A stretch of 64,000 nucleotides of DNA. Source: Corallococcus coralloides DSM 2259 (GTDB taxonomy: Bacteria > Myxococcota > Myxococcia > Myxococcales > Myxococcaceae). Location of the stretch: NCBI RefSeq assembly GCF_000255295.1, contig NC_017030.1, forward strand, positions 5,332,001 through 5,396,000, given 5' to 3'. The first letter of the stretch is position 1, and every line of letters starts with the position of its first letter. The notes under the pieces were generated by a model. It searched no databases and was not told the origin of the DNA. It saw only the letters and a list, made by a program, of their open reading frames with translations. Shown in pieces: positions 45,001-52,976 of the stretch. The position numbers were made by a program, and so were the translations under genes.

Positions 45001-45844
45001 CGAGCACCGGGTGCGCTACCGGGACGGCCTGTACCGCTGGCACCTGGTGCGCGCCATGTCCGTGAGGGACGCGGAGGGCCGGATCATCAAGTGGGTGGGC
45101 ACGTCCATGGACGTCCACGAGCTGCGCCAGGCCCAGGCCCAGCAGCAGCAGCGCGCGGACTTCGAGCAGCAGCTCATCGGCATCGTGAGCCACGACCTGC
45201 GCAACCCCGTGAGCGCCATCCTCCTGGGCGCCGCCAGCCTGATGCGCCGCGAGGAGCTGGACGAGCGCAGCACCAAGGCCGTCAGCCGGATCCAGTCCGC
45301 CGCGGAGCGGGCCCACCGGATGATCCGCGACCTGCTCGACTTCACCCAGGCGCGCCTGGGCGGCGGGCTGCACATCCAGCGGCGCGCGTCGGACCTGCAC
45401 GAAATCGTGGACGGCGTGCTGGAGGAGATCGAAGCCACGCACCCGGACCGGGAGATCCGCCGGCGCCGGAGCGGCAGCGGCCTGGGCGCGTGGGACCCCG
45501 ACCGGCTGGGGCAGCTGGCCCAGAACCTGGTGACCAACGCGCTGAAGTACAGCCCCCGGGACACCGCCGTCCGGGTGGAGACCCACGGCGAGGCCGGCAC
45601 CGTGACGCTGTCCATCCACAACGAGGGGGCCCCCATCCCCCCGGAGCGGATGGGCCGCCTCTTCGAGCCACTGCAGCGCCCCAGCGGAGAGGTGGACCAC
45701 AGCAGCCGGAGCATCGGCCTGGGGCTCTACATCGTGAAACAGCTGGTGGAGGCCCACGGGGGCATCATCACCGTGGAGTCCACCGCCGAGGCGGGAACCA
45801 CCTTCACCGTACGGCTGCCCCGCGACGTCCCGGCGAACCCGTAG
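42002..45844 (+). CDS. Double-kinase hybrid sensor (PAS-GAF-HK-REC-PAS-PAS-HK)
   Basis: 1280 aa, no membrane segment. An N-terminal PAS-like sensor with MDWSKTPLGPVSAWPQSLRT (~residues 55-175), a GAF-like region (~200-365), HisKA with phospho-His391 (NVSHEFRTPL), HATPase to ~600, a receiver with Asp709 (VLSDVMMPGLDG), two PAS domains (~800-1045) and a second HisKA with His1064 (GIVSHDLRNPV) plus HATPase with SIGLGLYIVKQLVEAHGG. All phosphorylation sites are present. Two complete kinases in one chain suggest a relay or dual input. ATG at 42038 is an alternative start; neither has a strong ribosome site. A terminator and tRNA-Ala follow. Confidence 0.9.
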   Translation: MASPRRFDYATGMSHGSRTSGGHGANAPAPQPDDADRAAAREVLAGGGEMGALMRAMDWSKTPLGPVSAWPQSLRTLTSACLNSRFPMMIFWGPELVKLYNDAYRPMLGGKHPFAMGRPGREVWAEIWDIISPMIQQVRAEGRATLAENQQLFLEREGFLEETYFTFSYSPVLDESGGVGGVLDTAVETTSQVLDARRLRTLQEVASRAGGSLRIHDASTRGMEALATNPADLPFALLYLVEADGTRARLEGHMGLEADCAFCPREVSLEPGAASPWPLAQVIRSGQAEQVQGLEARFGPLPLRDGVPQPGSALVLPMARPGESNPAGVLVLGMSPRVPADASYRSFLELVANGLGAAIAGARAHEDARRQAEALTELDRAKTAFFSNVSHEFRTPLTLMLGPLGDVLADGEHPLEPAHRERLTIVQRNSQRLHKLVNSLLDFSRLEAGRMRATFEPTDLGPLTAGLASAFDSLAKKAGLRLQVDCPSLSTPVWVDPELWEKVVLNLLSNAFKFTFQGTLAVRLREEDGRVELSVSDTGTGIPANELPRVFDRFHRVEGARGRSHEGSGIGLALVRELVELHGGRVSVESTPGQGSTFTVSLPTGTAHLPPEQLRSTSREAVRAQGPERFVQEAAQWLMDAGVTPAPVPIPEAPLGAVRGHVLMADDNADMRDYVRRSLEGRFTVETVADGAAALAVVRERPPDVVLSDVMMPGLDGFGLLRALKSDPRTASVPVILLSARAGEEAKVEGLNAGADDYLVKPFGVRELVARLEGTVNAARGRAQREELLKALKLSEMRYRLATRATKDAVWDLDLSTQQLTWSEGIYTLFGYAPGTVSPGLDWWTDAVHPEDRAHAIESLHAAAEAPEGSDWRAEYRFRKADGTYAQVEDRGWVVRDAAGTALRMVGAMQDVTLRKAAEDALRRSEEEFRTLAEALPEAVFVTAPDGSVTYVNGVLTEQTGVSAETLLDRGYRQVIHPDDLPSSGRAWVEALKHGDRYQAEHRVRYRDGLYRWHLVRAMSVRDAEGRIIKWVGTSMDVHELRQAQAQQQQRADFEQQLIGIVSHDLRNPVSAILLGAASLMRREELDERSTKAVSRIQSAAERAHRMIRDLLDFTQARLGGGLHIQRRASDLHEIVDGVLEEIEATHPDREIRRRRSGSGLGAWDPDRLGQLAQNLVTNALKYSPRDTAVRVETHGEAGTVTLSIHNEGAPIPPERMGRLFEPLQRPSGEVDHSSRSIGLGLYIVKQLVEAHGGIITVESTAEAGTTFTVRLPRDVPANP

Positions 45845-45892
45845 CAAGGGCGCCGGGGAGCGGTCGCCTCTGCCGGGGGCCGCAAAAGCAAA

Positions 45893-45920
45893 AGGCCCGC
45901 GAGATTTCTCTCGCGGGCCT
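45893..45920 (-). terminator. Strong terminator of tRNA-Ala
   Basis: 12-bp perfect stem (AGGCCCGCGAGA with TCTCGCGGGCCT) around a 4-nt loop; on the minus strand it is followed by TTTGCTTTTG. It lies 14 nt after the tRNA-Ala 3' end. Confidence 0.85.
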
Positions 45921-45934
45921 CTCTCACTTCAGTG

Positions 45935-46007
<73 letters not shown>

Positions 46008-46071
46008 TTCTTTGCTGCGTGCTGCCCGGTCCGCCGTGGGGGGCGGTCCGTGCCGTGAGGCGGGGCGACTT

Positions 46072-46479
46072 CTATGGCTTCTTCGTCCCGGACGCCACAA
46101 CTTTTTGCGGCTTCGCGACGGTTTTTACCTTCAAACGATCCGCCACCTCTTCTCCTTCCCGGAGCAGGTCGGTGAGGGACGCGGCGTGGTCCGCCGCCGC
46201 CTTCTCCGCCGCCGCGATGTTCTGGAGCAGCCGGGCGAAGTTCGCGGGCAGCTCCAGCCGGCCTGCCTGCACGGCCTGCCAGACGGCCTCGCCCAGCTCG
46301 CGGTGGGTCTGCTCCTTCTTGTCCTTGAGGAAGGCCGCCTTGCCGTTGGCCCGCGCCAGCTCCGTGTTGCGCTCGACGGCCTCCCGCAGCTTGGCCAGCT
46401 TGGACTCGGCCGCCTGGAAGGCTTCGTTGATCTGCCGCATCACTTCCGTCTGCTTCGGATCTGCCGCCACGGCTGTCAC
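46072..46479 (-). CDS. Hypothetical coiled-coil protein
   Basis: 135 aa, soluble and highly charged. Residues ~10-115 are Ala/Glu/Lys-rich helices with heptad character (EVMRQINEAFQAAESKLAKL, NIAAAEKAAADHAASL); the C-terminus is basic (KTVAKPQKVVASGTKKP). No family recognised. The start may be the GTG at 46479 or the GTG three codons later, which has GAGGG upstream. It lies 51 bp after the RsmB-type gene on the same strand. Confidence 0.6.
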   Translation of the reverse strand: MTAVAADPKQTEVMRQINEAFQAAESKLAKLREAVERNTELARANGKAAFLKDKKEQTHRELGEAVWQAVQAGRLELPANFARLLQNIAAAEKAAADHAASLTDLLREGEEVADRLKVKTVAKPQKVVASGTKKP

Positions 46480-46530
46480 CCTCGGGAGAGGAGAAGGTCG
46501 TTCGTGCGTAACGTGGCGGCTCGGCGACTG

Positions 46531-47910
46531 TCAACCCGCCTTGCGGACCAGCCGGGCGGCGAAGAAGCCTCCGCCGGGGACCCGGGGCGGCAGGGCGCGC
46601 AGGTAGGGGCCGTCCACTCCCACCTGGAGCTCCGCTGGCCAGCCCTCCCCCACCGGCTCCAGGGCGAAGCCCGGGTGCTTCGCGAGGAAGCCCTCCACCA
46701 CCGCGTCGTTCTCCTCCGGCAGCACGGAGCACGTGGCGTAGACGATGCGAGAGCCGGGCTTCACCTGCGCGGCCACCTCCGCGAGCAGCTGGGACTGCGT
46801 GGCCTGGAACTCCGTGATGGCCTTCGCGGACAGCTTCCACTTCTGATCCGGCTCGCGCGCCAGGGACCCCGTGCCGCTGCACGGCGCGTCCACCAGCACC
46901 ACGTCCACCGCGTCCAGCGGTACCGGGTGCGGGAACGACACCTGCTTCAGGCCGAACTCGCGAACCCGGTCGCGCGCGTCCGAGAGCCGCCGCTTGGAGC
47001 GGTCCCCCGCGAGCACCTTCCCCTTCGCGCCCACCAGGTCCGCGAGCCCCAGCGTCTTGCCGCCGGCCCCCGCGCACACGTCCGCCACGGTGAGCCCTTC
47101 CAACGTCGCCCCGGGGGGCAGGCACGCCAGGACGATGAGCTGACTGCCCACGTCCTGCACCTGGAGCCGCCGGGCCTTCATCGTCCGGGACTCGAAGATG
47201 CGGTGGCTGGAGTCCGCGACCCGCAGCGCGTCCGGAGCGCCGGGCACCGCCTCCACCGCCACGCCCTCCTCCGCCAGCGCCGCGAGCACCGCGTCGCGAG
47301 TGCCCGGGGGCCGCGCGCGGAAGTGCAGCGACGGCTCCTCGTCCAGGGACGCCATCAGCCCCGCGAGCGTTCCTTCCGGATACACCTGCGCCAGCCGCTG
47401 CGTGAGCCAACCGGGGAACGAATACCGGGTGGCCAGCCGCTCGACGACGGCCTCCGCGCCCTCCGCTGACGCGGGCTCCGCCAGGGGTTTGGTGGCGAGC
47501 CCCTCCAGCACCGCGTCATGCAGCGTGCGCGGCCGCACCGGCCCCGGCAGCTTCACCTCTGGCCCGATGCGCGCCCAGCCCTCGCCACAGAAGAGGCGCC
47601 GCCAGAGCGTGTAGCGCACCAGCGCCTGATCCTCCGTGAGCGCGTGCTTTCCCGGGGAATGCCCCAGCTGCCGCGCCGCCAGGTCCAACAGCCGCGTGTG
47701 CCGGGACAGCTCGCGCGCCGCCAGGGCCACGAAGCGCCGCTCCTGCCCGCCCAGCCCTTCCGCCTCCCGCAGCGCGGTGGCGAGCGCGGCCTTCAGGGGC
47801 TCGCCCTTGAGGACGGCGATGTGCGTCTCCACCGCCGCGGTGGCCGCGCGCCGGGACGGACGCCCCAGACGTGACGGCTCATGCGGCGTGGGCCAGAGGG
47901 GAATGTCCAC
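46531..47910 (-). CDS. RsmB/NOP-type RNA (cytosine-5) methyltransferase
   Basis: 459 aa. An N-terminal NusB-like helical region (~1-150) precedes the methyltransferase: VADVCAGAGGKTLGLADL (SAM site), VLVDAPCSGTGSLAREPDQKW (one catalytic-cycle Cys) and IVYATCSVLPEENDAVVE (the nucleophile Cys). Methylates cytosine-5 in rRNA; RsmB (C967 of 16S rRNA) is the closest well-known member, though the N-terminal part is longer-diverged. It is followed by the receiver-cupin gene upstream by 9 bp (stop 47920), so they may be cotranscribed. Confidence 0.88.
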   Translation of the reverse strand: MDIPLWPTPHEPSRLGRPSRRAATAAVETHIAVLKGEPLKAALATALREAEGLGGQERRFVALAARELSRHTRLLDLAARQLGHSPGKHALTEDQALVRYTLWRRLFCGEGWARIGPEVKLPGPVRPRTLHDAVLEGLATKPLAEPASAEGAEAVVERLATRYSFPGWLTQRLAQVYPEGTLAGLMASLDEEPSLHFRARPPGTRDAVLAALAEEGVAVEAVPGAPDALRVADSSHRIFESRTMKARRLQVQDVGSQLIVLACLPPGATLEGLTVADVCAGAGGKTLGLADLVGAKGKVLAGDRSKRRLSDARDRVREFGLKQVSFPHPVPLDAVDVVLVDAPCSGTGSLAREPDQKWKLSAKAITEFQATQSQLLAEVAAQVKPGSRIVYATCSVLPEENDAVVEGFLAKHPGFALEPVGEGWPAELQVGVDGPYLRALPPRVPGGGFFAARLVRKAG

Positions 47911-47919
47911 GGATGACCT

Positions 47920-48591
47920 CTACGCCTGGCCGCGCAGCGGAACGCACACGGCCAGCGCACCGGCCCGCGTCTTCACCTGGGGCGACGCGCCCTGGGAGAT
48001 GAACAGGTAGCACGGCGCGGCATAACGCTCGCCGTCCAGCTCCAGGTCGCCCTCCAAGAGGAGGACGCCATGGGCGGACCGGGAACGGTTCCAGGGGAAG
48101 GCCGCTTCCGCCGCCAGCCGCAGCCAGGTCCGGTCGCTGTCCGGCGCCGAACCAGCACCCTTCACTCCGGGTGATAGCTCAGTCCACTCCGAGGAATCCC
48201 CGGCCACGGGCTCCCGGGCGGCGGCGACCACCTGGCGCTTGAGCGCAAGGAAGCGCTCCACCAGCGCCATGATGTCGTCCACCTGGAAGGGCTTGATCAG
48301 CAGCGCGTCCGGCACCGAGGGATGCAGGACCTGGGCGACCTCGTCCGGACCAGCGGCACTGACGATGGCCACCGGGTGACGCTGCCGGCGCGCGGCCTCC
48401 AGGACGCCCCGGCCATCCGTGTGGCCTCCGGCGATGCGCATGTCGGTCATCACCAGCTCGAAGCGGTCCGCCGCCAGGGCGCGCAGTGCTTCGTCGAGGG
48501 TGCCCACCGCCTGCACGTCCGCCAGCTCGGAGACCAGCTCCCCCATTCCTTCACGGAGGCTCGGATCATCCTCGACCAGCAGGACCTTCAT
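47920..48591 (-). CDS. Response regulator receiver fused to a degenerate cupin-like domain
   Basis: 223 aa. The receiver domain (residues 1-~120) has VEDDP, the phospho-Asp in ELVMTDMRIAGG, and Lys in LIKPF. The C-terminal ~90 residues (ELSPGVKGAG...HGVLLLEGDLELDGERY, YLFISQGASPQVKTRAG) look like a ChrR/RmlC-type cupin, but the usual metal-binding HxH and Glu are mostly lost. No DNA-binding domain. The ATG at 48591 begins exactly at the receiver. Signalling output unknown. Confidence 0.75.
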   Translation of the reverse strand: MKVLLVEDDPSLREGMGELVSELADVQAVGTLDEALRALAADRFELVMTDMRIAGGHTDGRGVLEAARRQRHPVAIVSAAGPDEVAQVLHPSVPDALLIKPFQVDDIMALVERFLALKRQVVAAAREPVAGDSSEWTELSPGVKGAGSAPDSDRTWLRLAAEAAFPWNRSRSAHGVLLLEGDLELDGERYAAPCYLFISQGASPQVKTRAGALAVCVPLRGQA

Positions 48592-48682
48592 CGCGTCTTC
48601 CAGCGCGGGGAACAGGGGAGCGCTTTCAAGTTCGGGCGGCCCGGAAGGACGGCATCTCGGGCGCCGGGTCTGCGTTTGAAGA

Positions 48683-48768
48683 TGGCCCTCCCCGGACTCG
48701 AACCGGGACGCGGGGTCAGCCGCAGCGGATTTTGAGTCCGCCTCGTCTACCAATTTCGACAGAGGGCC
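48683..48768 (-). tRNA. tRNA-Leu (anticodon CAA)
   Basis: 86 nt on the minus strand with a long variable arm, as expected for leucine. The acceptor stem GGCCCTC/GAGGGCC is perfect, the T-loop reads GGTTCGAGTCC, and the anticodon stem GCGGA/TCCGC encloses CTCAAAA, giving CAA. A36-A37-A38 make it a target of the MiaA enzyme encoded at 56059-56955. Confidence 0.97.
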
Positions 48769-48867
48769 CCTTGGGTGTGAACGAGGCGGCCGAACGTATA
48801 TCGCGCCTTCGGTTCGTGTGCATCCGAAGATTGCGGCTGTCCACGCACACCGCTAAAGGGGCAGCGC

Positions 48868-49614
48868 ATGTACAACCTCCTCATCTCCCTGGCCGTCGGG
48901 CTGGCGGTCGGCGTGCTGGTGAAGTTCGCCGGCGGCTTCTCCTGGTGGGCCGGCATCGTGCCCGGCGTCATCGTCTTCTTCGCCACCTACATCGTGCTCG
49001 CCCGCCGGGTCTCCACCCGGGTCCAGGCGCTGATGACGACGGTGCAGAAGGATCTCCAGGGCCAGCCCGCCAACCAGAAGGAGGCCCAGGGCCGCGTGGA
49101 CCGGGCCGTCCAGACGCTGGAGCAGGGCCTGGTCTGGGACAAGTGGCAGTTCCTCATCGGCCCGGAGATCCACGCGCAGATCGGGATGCTGAAGTACATG
49201 ATCAAGGATCTGGACGGCGCGAAGCCCCACCTGGAGAAGGCCAGCGGCCGCAACTACATGGCCAAGGCCATGGAGGGCGCCCTGCACTTCCGCCGCAACG
49301 ACGTGCCCGCCATGAAGGCCTCCTTCGAGGCCGCGGCGAAGAGCGGCAAGAAGGAATCCATCGTCTGGGCCGTGTATGCGTGGTGCCTGCTGCAGCTGAA
49401 GGACAAGGACGCAGCCCAGCGAGTGCTCGCGCGCGGCGTGGAGCAGAACCCGTCCGACGAGAAGCTCAAGGGCAGCCTCGCCCAGCTGCAGAACGACAAG
49501 CGCCTGAAGATGAAGCCCTACGAGCCGCTCTGGTGGCAGTTCGGTCTGGAGGCGCCGCCGATGATGCCGCCCCAGGGTGGCGGGCGCCGCGTGCAGTTCA
49601 CGAACCGGCGCTGA
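48868..49614 (+). CDS. Membrane-anchored TPR-like protein
   Basis: 248 aa. Two membrane helices in the first 45 residues (LISLAVGLAVGVLVKFAGG and WWAGIVPGVIVFFATYIVLA) lead to a cytoplasmic part of TPR-like helix pairs, for example AQIGMLKYMIKDLDGAKPHL, MEGALHFRRNDVPAMKASFE and VYAWCLLQLKDKDAAQRVLA. AAAGGGG stands 7 nt before the ATG. Function unknown; probably a scaffold. A hairpin follows the stop. Confidence 0.78.
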   Translation: MYNLLISLAVGLAVGVLVKFAGGFSWWAGIVPGVIVFFATYIVLARRVSTRVQALMTTVQKDLQGQPANQKEAQGRVDRAVQTLEQGLVWDKWQFLIGPEIHAQIGMLKYMIKDLDGAKPHLEKASGRNYMAKAMEGALHFRRNDVPAMKASFEAAAKSGKKESIVWAVYAWCLLQLKDKDAAQRVLARGVEQNPSDEKLKGSLAQLQNDKRLKMKPYEPLWWQFGLEAPPMMPPQGGGRRVQFTNRR

Positions 49615-49631
49615 AGTCCCGGTGGAAGTGA

Positions 49632-49663
49632 TGGCCCGGCGCCACTGCAATGGCGCCAGGGCC
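49632..49663 (+). terminator. Hairpin after TPR-like gene
   Basis: GGCCC-GGCGCCA pairs with TGGCGCC-A-GGGCC around loop CTGCAA, 18 nt after the stop codon. No T-run, but a strong GC stem. Confidence 0.6.
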
Positions 49664-50157
49664 CGCTTCCCCTGCCCGTAGCAACCCTGTCGATGGCGCC
49701 GCTTCGAGCGCGCGCCTCCGGGGAGTTCCCAACGGATCAGCCGCTCCATCCCACCTCGGGGCACTGACTCCCGAGCGGCCCGCGCCCGGCAATTCCTACC
49801 GTGCGCAGGGAACCCACGCTGCAACGTCTTCCGGCTGTCTTGTTGGCTGTCTCGCCAGCCCCCATGCAACCCCCTGAAAAGAGGCCGTCCCTCGTGTGAA
49901 GCGCGGGGCACAGGGCTTGCTCTCGGGCAGGGGCACGCGGGCGACCGGGGCGGACGATTCCCAAAGCCCCCGCGGAGGCGGACGGGCTTGGCAGCCGGAG
50001 GTCTCGGGTGAAGTTTGGATGGGTGGGTGGGTGCTTGCAGAACGAGGCGGCGGCGGGTGCGCGTGGGGCGCAAGGGCGTGGGGAGCACCTGGAAGGGCGT
50101 GGCGCCCGAGACTTTCGGCCTGCCATTTCGGGTCAGGCGAGCGGAGCGAACCAGTTC
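49664..50157. other. Intergenic region before the receiver-GGDEF gene
   Basis: About 490 bp with no convincing coding frame; codon bias and family similarity are absent in all frames. The last part, 50008-50157, is open in the same frame as the downstream gene but reads as low-complexity Gly/Arg sequence. A promoter for the two-gene signalling unit is expected here but I cannot define it. Confidence 0.5.
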
Positions 50158-51117
50158 ATGGAACGGCACGGCCGCAGCAGTGAGCGCGCGCTCCTGCTCA
50201 TCATCGAGGACGACACCGGCGTGCGCGAAGGCCTGATGGACCTGCTCGCCCCGCGCTTCGACGTGCTGGCCGCATCCGACGCGGACGCGGGCGTGGAGCT
50301 GGCGCGCGAGCACCGCCCGGACCTGGTGCTGTTGGATCGGTTCCTGCCCTCCGGGGATGGGCTGGCGGTCCTGGAGACGCTCCAGGGCGACGTGCGCACG
50401 GAGACGGTGCCGGTCATCTTCCTCACGGGGGACGCGGACGAGGCGACCCTGGAGCGATGCCTGGAGATGGGCGCCGTGGACTTCATCCACAAGCCGGCGA
50501 GCTCGCGCGAACTGCTCGCCCGCATCGACCGCGCGGTGCGCCAGAGCGAGCAGCAGCGCAAGCTCCAGGTGCTGGCGCAGACGGACGCGCTCACGGGCCT
50601 GGCGAACTTCCGGGCGCTGTCCGTGCGGCTGGAGGACGAGTTCAAGCGCGCCCAGCGCTACGGCTACGCGCTGAGCGTGGTGGTCATCGACCTGGACCAC
50701 CTGAAGGCCATCAACGACGGCATGGGCCACGACGTGGGCAACCGCGCCATCCTGGCCCTGGCCACGCTGATGCAGGGCAACCTGCGCGAGTCCGACTTCG
50801 CGGCGCGCTTCGGCGGGGACGAGTTCGTCGTGCTGCTGCCGCACCAGACGTCGCTGGAGGCCGCGGTGTTCGCGGAGCGCCTGCGCTCGGAGCTGCGCGG
50901 CGTGAACGTGCAGCGCGGTGACGGGCGCCCGGCGCCCTTCGGGTTGAGCATCAGCGTGGGCGTGGCGGACCACACGGCCGACTCCCCGCGTGAGAGCACG
51001 GAGGCCTTGCTGAAGGCGGCGGACGCCGCGCTCTACGAGGCCAAGCGGGAGGGGCGCGACCGGGTGGTGGTGTACGGCCAGTCGCTCCACAACACCCCTG
51101 CGGCGCAGCGGCACTGA
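50158..51117 (+). CDS. Receiver-GGDEF diguanylate cyclase
   Basis: 319 aa. The receiver domain (to ~130) has IEDDTG, phospho-Asp60 (LVLLDRFLP) and KPAS. The GGDEF domain (~150-310) has the intact active site GGDEF (219-223) in ARFGGDEFVVLLP, and an RxxD inhibitory site (Arg210-Asp213) five residues before it, so it should make cyclic di-GMP with product feedback. The ATG at 50158 starts just before the receiver. It precedes the flavoprotein-receiver gene by 26 bp on the same strand, so they probably form one operon. Confidence 0.92.
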   Translation: MERHGRSSERALLLIIEDDTGVREGLMDLLAPRFDVLAASDADAGVELAREHRPDLVLLDRFLPSGDGLAVLETLQGDVRTETVPVIFLTGDADEATLERCLEMGAVDFIHKPASSRELLARIDRAVRQSEQQRKLQVLAQTDALTGLANFRALSVRLEDEFKRAQRYGYALSVVVIDLDHLKAINDGMGHDVGNRAILALATLMQGNLRESDFAARFGGDEFVVLLPHQTSLEAAVFAERLRSELRGVNVQRGDGRPAPFGLSISVGVADHTADSPRESTEALLKAADAALYEAKREGRDRVVVYGQSLHNTPAAQRH

Positions 51118-51143
51118 CGGCGGGAAGGGAACGAGGGCGCGCG

Positions 51144-52880
51144 ATGAGCGGGACCAGCAAGCTGGCGAGTGGTTCGAGGGTGGCGATCGTCGGCGGCGGC
51201 ATCGCCGGGGCGGGGCTCGCGGCCTCTCTTCTCTTCAACGGCCGCGCGCGGGGCGTGGCCCTGGACGTGCGCGTCTACGCGGGGGGCACCGAGGAGCGCA
51301 CCGCGCCCCCTGCCCTGCTCACGCCGGAGTGCCGCTCGCGGCTCGCCGCGCTGGGCTGCCGGATTCCTCCGGAGTGGCGCGCGCATGAGCTGCGCGGCGT
51401 GGAGATCATCTCCCAGGGCGAGCGCGAGCTGTTGCCCTGCGCGGCCGGCGGCCTCTGGGTCGTGGATGGCTGGCCCCGGGGCGAAGGCGGCCTGGACATG
51501 GTGCGCCACGTGCTGTCCACGGCGGCCAGCGCGCAGGGCGCCCGGTTCGTGAACCGCCACGTGGAGCGCGTGGAACGGCAGGCGCCCGCCCCGGACGCGC
51601 CCACGGCGGTGCGCAACGCGGGCCCCCTGGTCGTCCGCGCGCAGGGCAGCGGCGAGCGCTTCCACGCGGTGGCGCTGGCCGCGGGCGCGGGACCTCTTCT
51701 GGGTGACGCCTTCTTCAAGGGCTTCAAGCCGGCGCCGTCCATGCCGGCGGTGCAGGCGCGCATCACGGGCGGGATGCCGGGCCGAGACCTGGCGCCGGTG
51801 GCGCGGCTGTGGGTTTCGCCGCTGCCTTCCGTGGATGCGCTGTTCCTCATCCCGAGCGCGTCGTCCGTGTACGCGCTGGCCTTTGGCGCGGCGGTGACGC
51901 CCGCGGACCTGTGCCAGGTGCTGATGATGGCCGCGCGCGACGGCCTGCTGGAGGAGGGCTTCGAGCTCACCACCCTGGAGACGACGCGCCTGCCCTTCGG
52001 CCCCGGCCGCACGCTGGTGGCGCCCGGACAGCTGGCGGTGGGCCCCGCGGCCTTCGGCCACCCGCTGCAGGTGGGCCTGTCGGAGACGCTGGCGTCGTGC
52101 AGCCGCGCCGCGGTGGCGCTGCTGGATGGCGGGCTGGACGCACCGTCGCTGGAGCGCCGCTACGTGCGCGACGGGCTGGGCGAGCTGATGGAGGACGCGG
52201 CGGCGGGAGCGCGCTCCATCACGTGGCTGCGCCGCGCGGGCAAGCGGGCTCCGGCGGCGTTCGTCGCGGCGCGCGCGAAGCACTCGGCGGGCGGCGTGTA
52301 CGGCGGCGGCGTCCTGGGGTTGAGCTCCCCCACTCCGCTGGGCCTCCTGTCCGCGGCGCGCTGGTCGGGCGTGCGCGAGGTGGTGGGTTCGTGGCTGCGC
52401 ACGCCCATCGAGCCCGTGCCCACGCTGGTGCCGGAGGTGGAGCCGGACCTCTACTACGTGGTGGACGACGACGCGGACACGCGTGAGGCGCTCACACTCC
52501 TGCTGGAGAGCACCGGCGCGCGCGTGGTGTCCTTCGCGGACGAGCTGGCGCTGTTCTGCGCGGTGGCGCGGCGTCCGCCCACCGCCATCCTGTTGGACGT
52601 GGTGCTGCACTGGGTGGACGGCCTGCGGCTGTGTGAAGGCCTCAAGCAGCACCCGCTCACCCGCGACACGCGCGTGCTGGTGATGAGCGGCCTCAACCGT
52701 CCGCACGTGCGTCAGCGCGCGCTCGACGCGGGCGCGGAGGCCTTCCTGCCCAAGCCGGTGAACCCGGACCGCCTCCTGTGCCAGCTCACCGGCCGCGTGC
52801 CGGACCCGCTCGGCTCGCCGCGCGACGTCATCCGGCCCTCGGTCGTGGAAACATTTGGCGAAGACCGTTTTGCGTCCTGA
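51144..52880 (+). CDS. FAD-dependent oxidoreductase-like protein fused to a receiver domain
   Basis: 578 aa. Residues ~10-45 form a Rossmann dinucleotide site (VAIVGGGIAGAGLAASLL); later segments FVNRHVERVER and VALAAGAGPLLG, and a GPAAFGHPLQVGLSETLASCSRA element near 300, follow the plan of flavin monooxygenase/geranylgeranyl-reductase-type proteins, with an FAD-closing GD-like region altered. From ~437 a complete receiver domain begins (YYVVDDDADTREALTLLLES), with phospho-Asp485 (ILLDVVLHWVDG), Ser in VMSGL and Lys in PKPVNPDRLL. A flavoprotein joined to a receiver is very unusual. Its partner is the upstream GGDEF protein. Function unknown. Confidence 0.78.
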   Translation: MSGTSKLASGSRVAIVGGGIAGAGLAASLLFNGRARGVALDVRVYAGGTEERTAPPALLTPECRSRLAALGCRIPPEWRAHELRGVEIISQGERELLPCAAGGLWVVDGWPRGEGGLDMVRHVLSTAASAQGARFVNRHVERVERQAPAPDAPTAVRNAGPLVVRAQGSGERFHAVALAAGAGPLLGDAFFKGFKPAPSMPAVQARITGGMPGRDLAPVARLWVSPLPSVDALFLIPSASSVYALAFGAAVTPADLCQVLMMAARDGLLEEGFELTTLETTRLPFGPGRTLVAPGQLAVGPAAFGHPLQVGLSETLASCSRAAVALLDGGLDAPSLERRYVRDGLGELMEDAAAGARSITWLRRAGKRAPAAFVAARAKHSAGGVYGGGVLGLSSPTPLGLLSAARWSGVREVVGSWLRTPIEPVPTLVPEVEPDLYYVVDDDADTREALTLLLESTGARVVSFADELALFCAVARRPPTAILLDVVLHWVDGLRLCEGLKQHPLTRDTRVLVMSGLNRPHVRQRALDAGAEAFLPKPVNPDRLLCQLTGRVPDPLGSPRDVIRPSVVETFGEDRFAS

Positions 52881-52913
52881 AACCTACCTGCACGCAACCA
52901 CGATCACATCGAC

Positions 52914-52974
52914 GGGATAATCCCTACAAAAGCATGAAGCCTCGCACTTCATGCTCCATCCAAAAGGGAATCCC
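52914..52974 (+). promoter_or_regulatory. Palindromes and hairpin in the leader of the ART-like gene
   Basis: Three symmetric elements precede the ATG at 52977: GGGATAATCCC (52914-52924), a 9-bp hairpin AGCATGAAG/CTTCATGCT (52931-52939 with 52947-52955), and GGGAATCCC (52966-52974), which overlaps the ribosome site AAAAGGGA. The repeated GGGA..TCCC half-sites suggest an operator; the hairpin could act on translation. Confidence 0.4.
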
Positions 52975-52976
52975 TC

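Noticed and set aside
42620-45847. A 1075-codon minus-strand open frame opposite the hybrid kinase
   Set aside because: Mirror of high-GC codon use; all kinase and receiver motifs are on the plus strand.
50008-50157. An N-terminal extension of the receiver-GGDEF protein
   Set aside because: The 50 extra codons are Gly/Arg-rich without structure, and the receiver begins right after the ATG at 50158.
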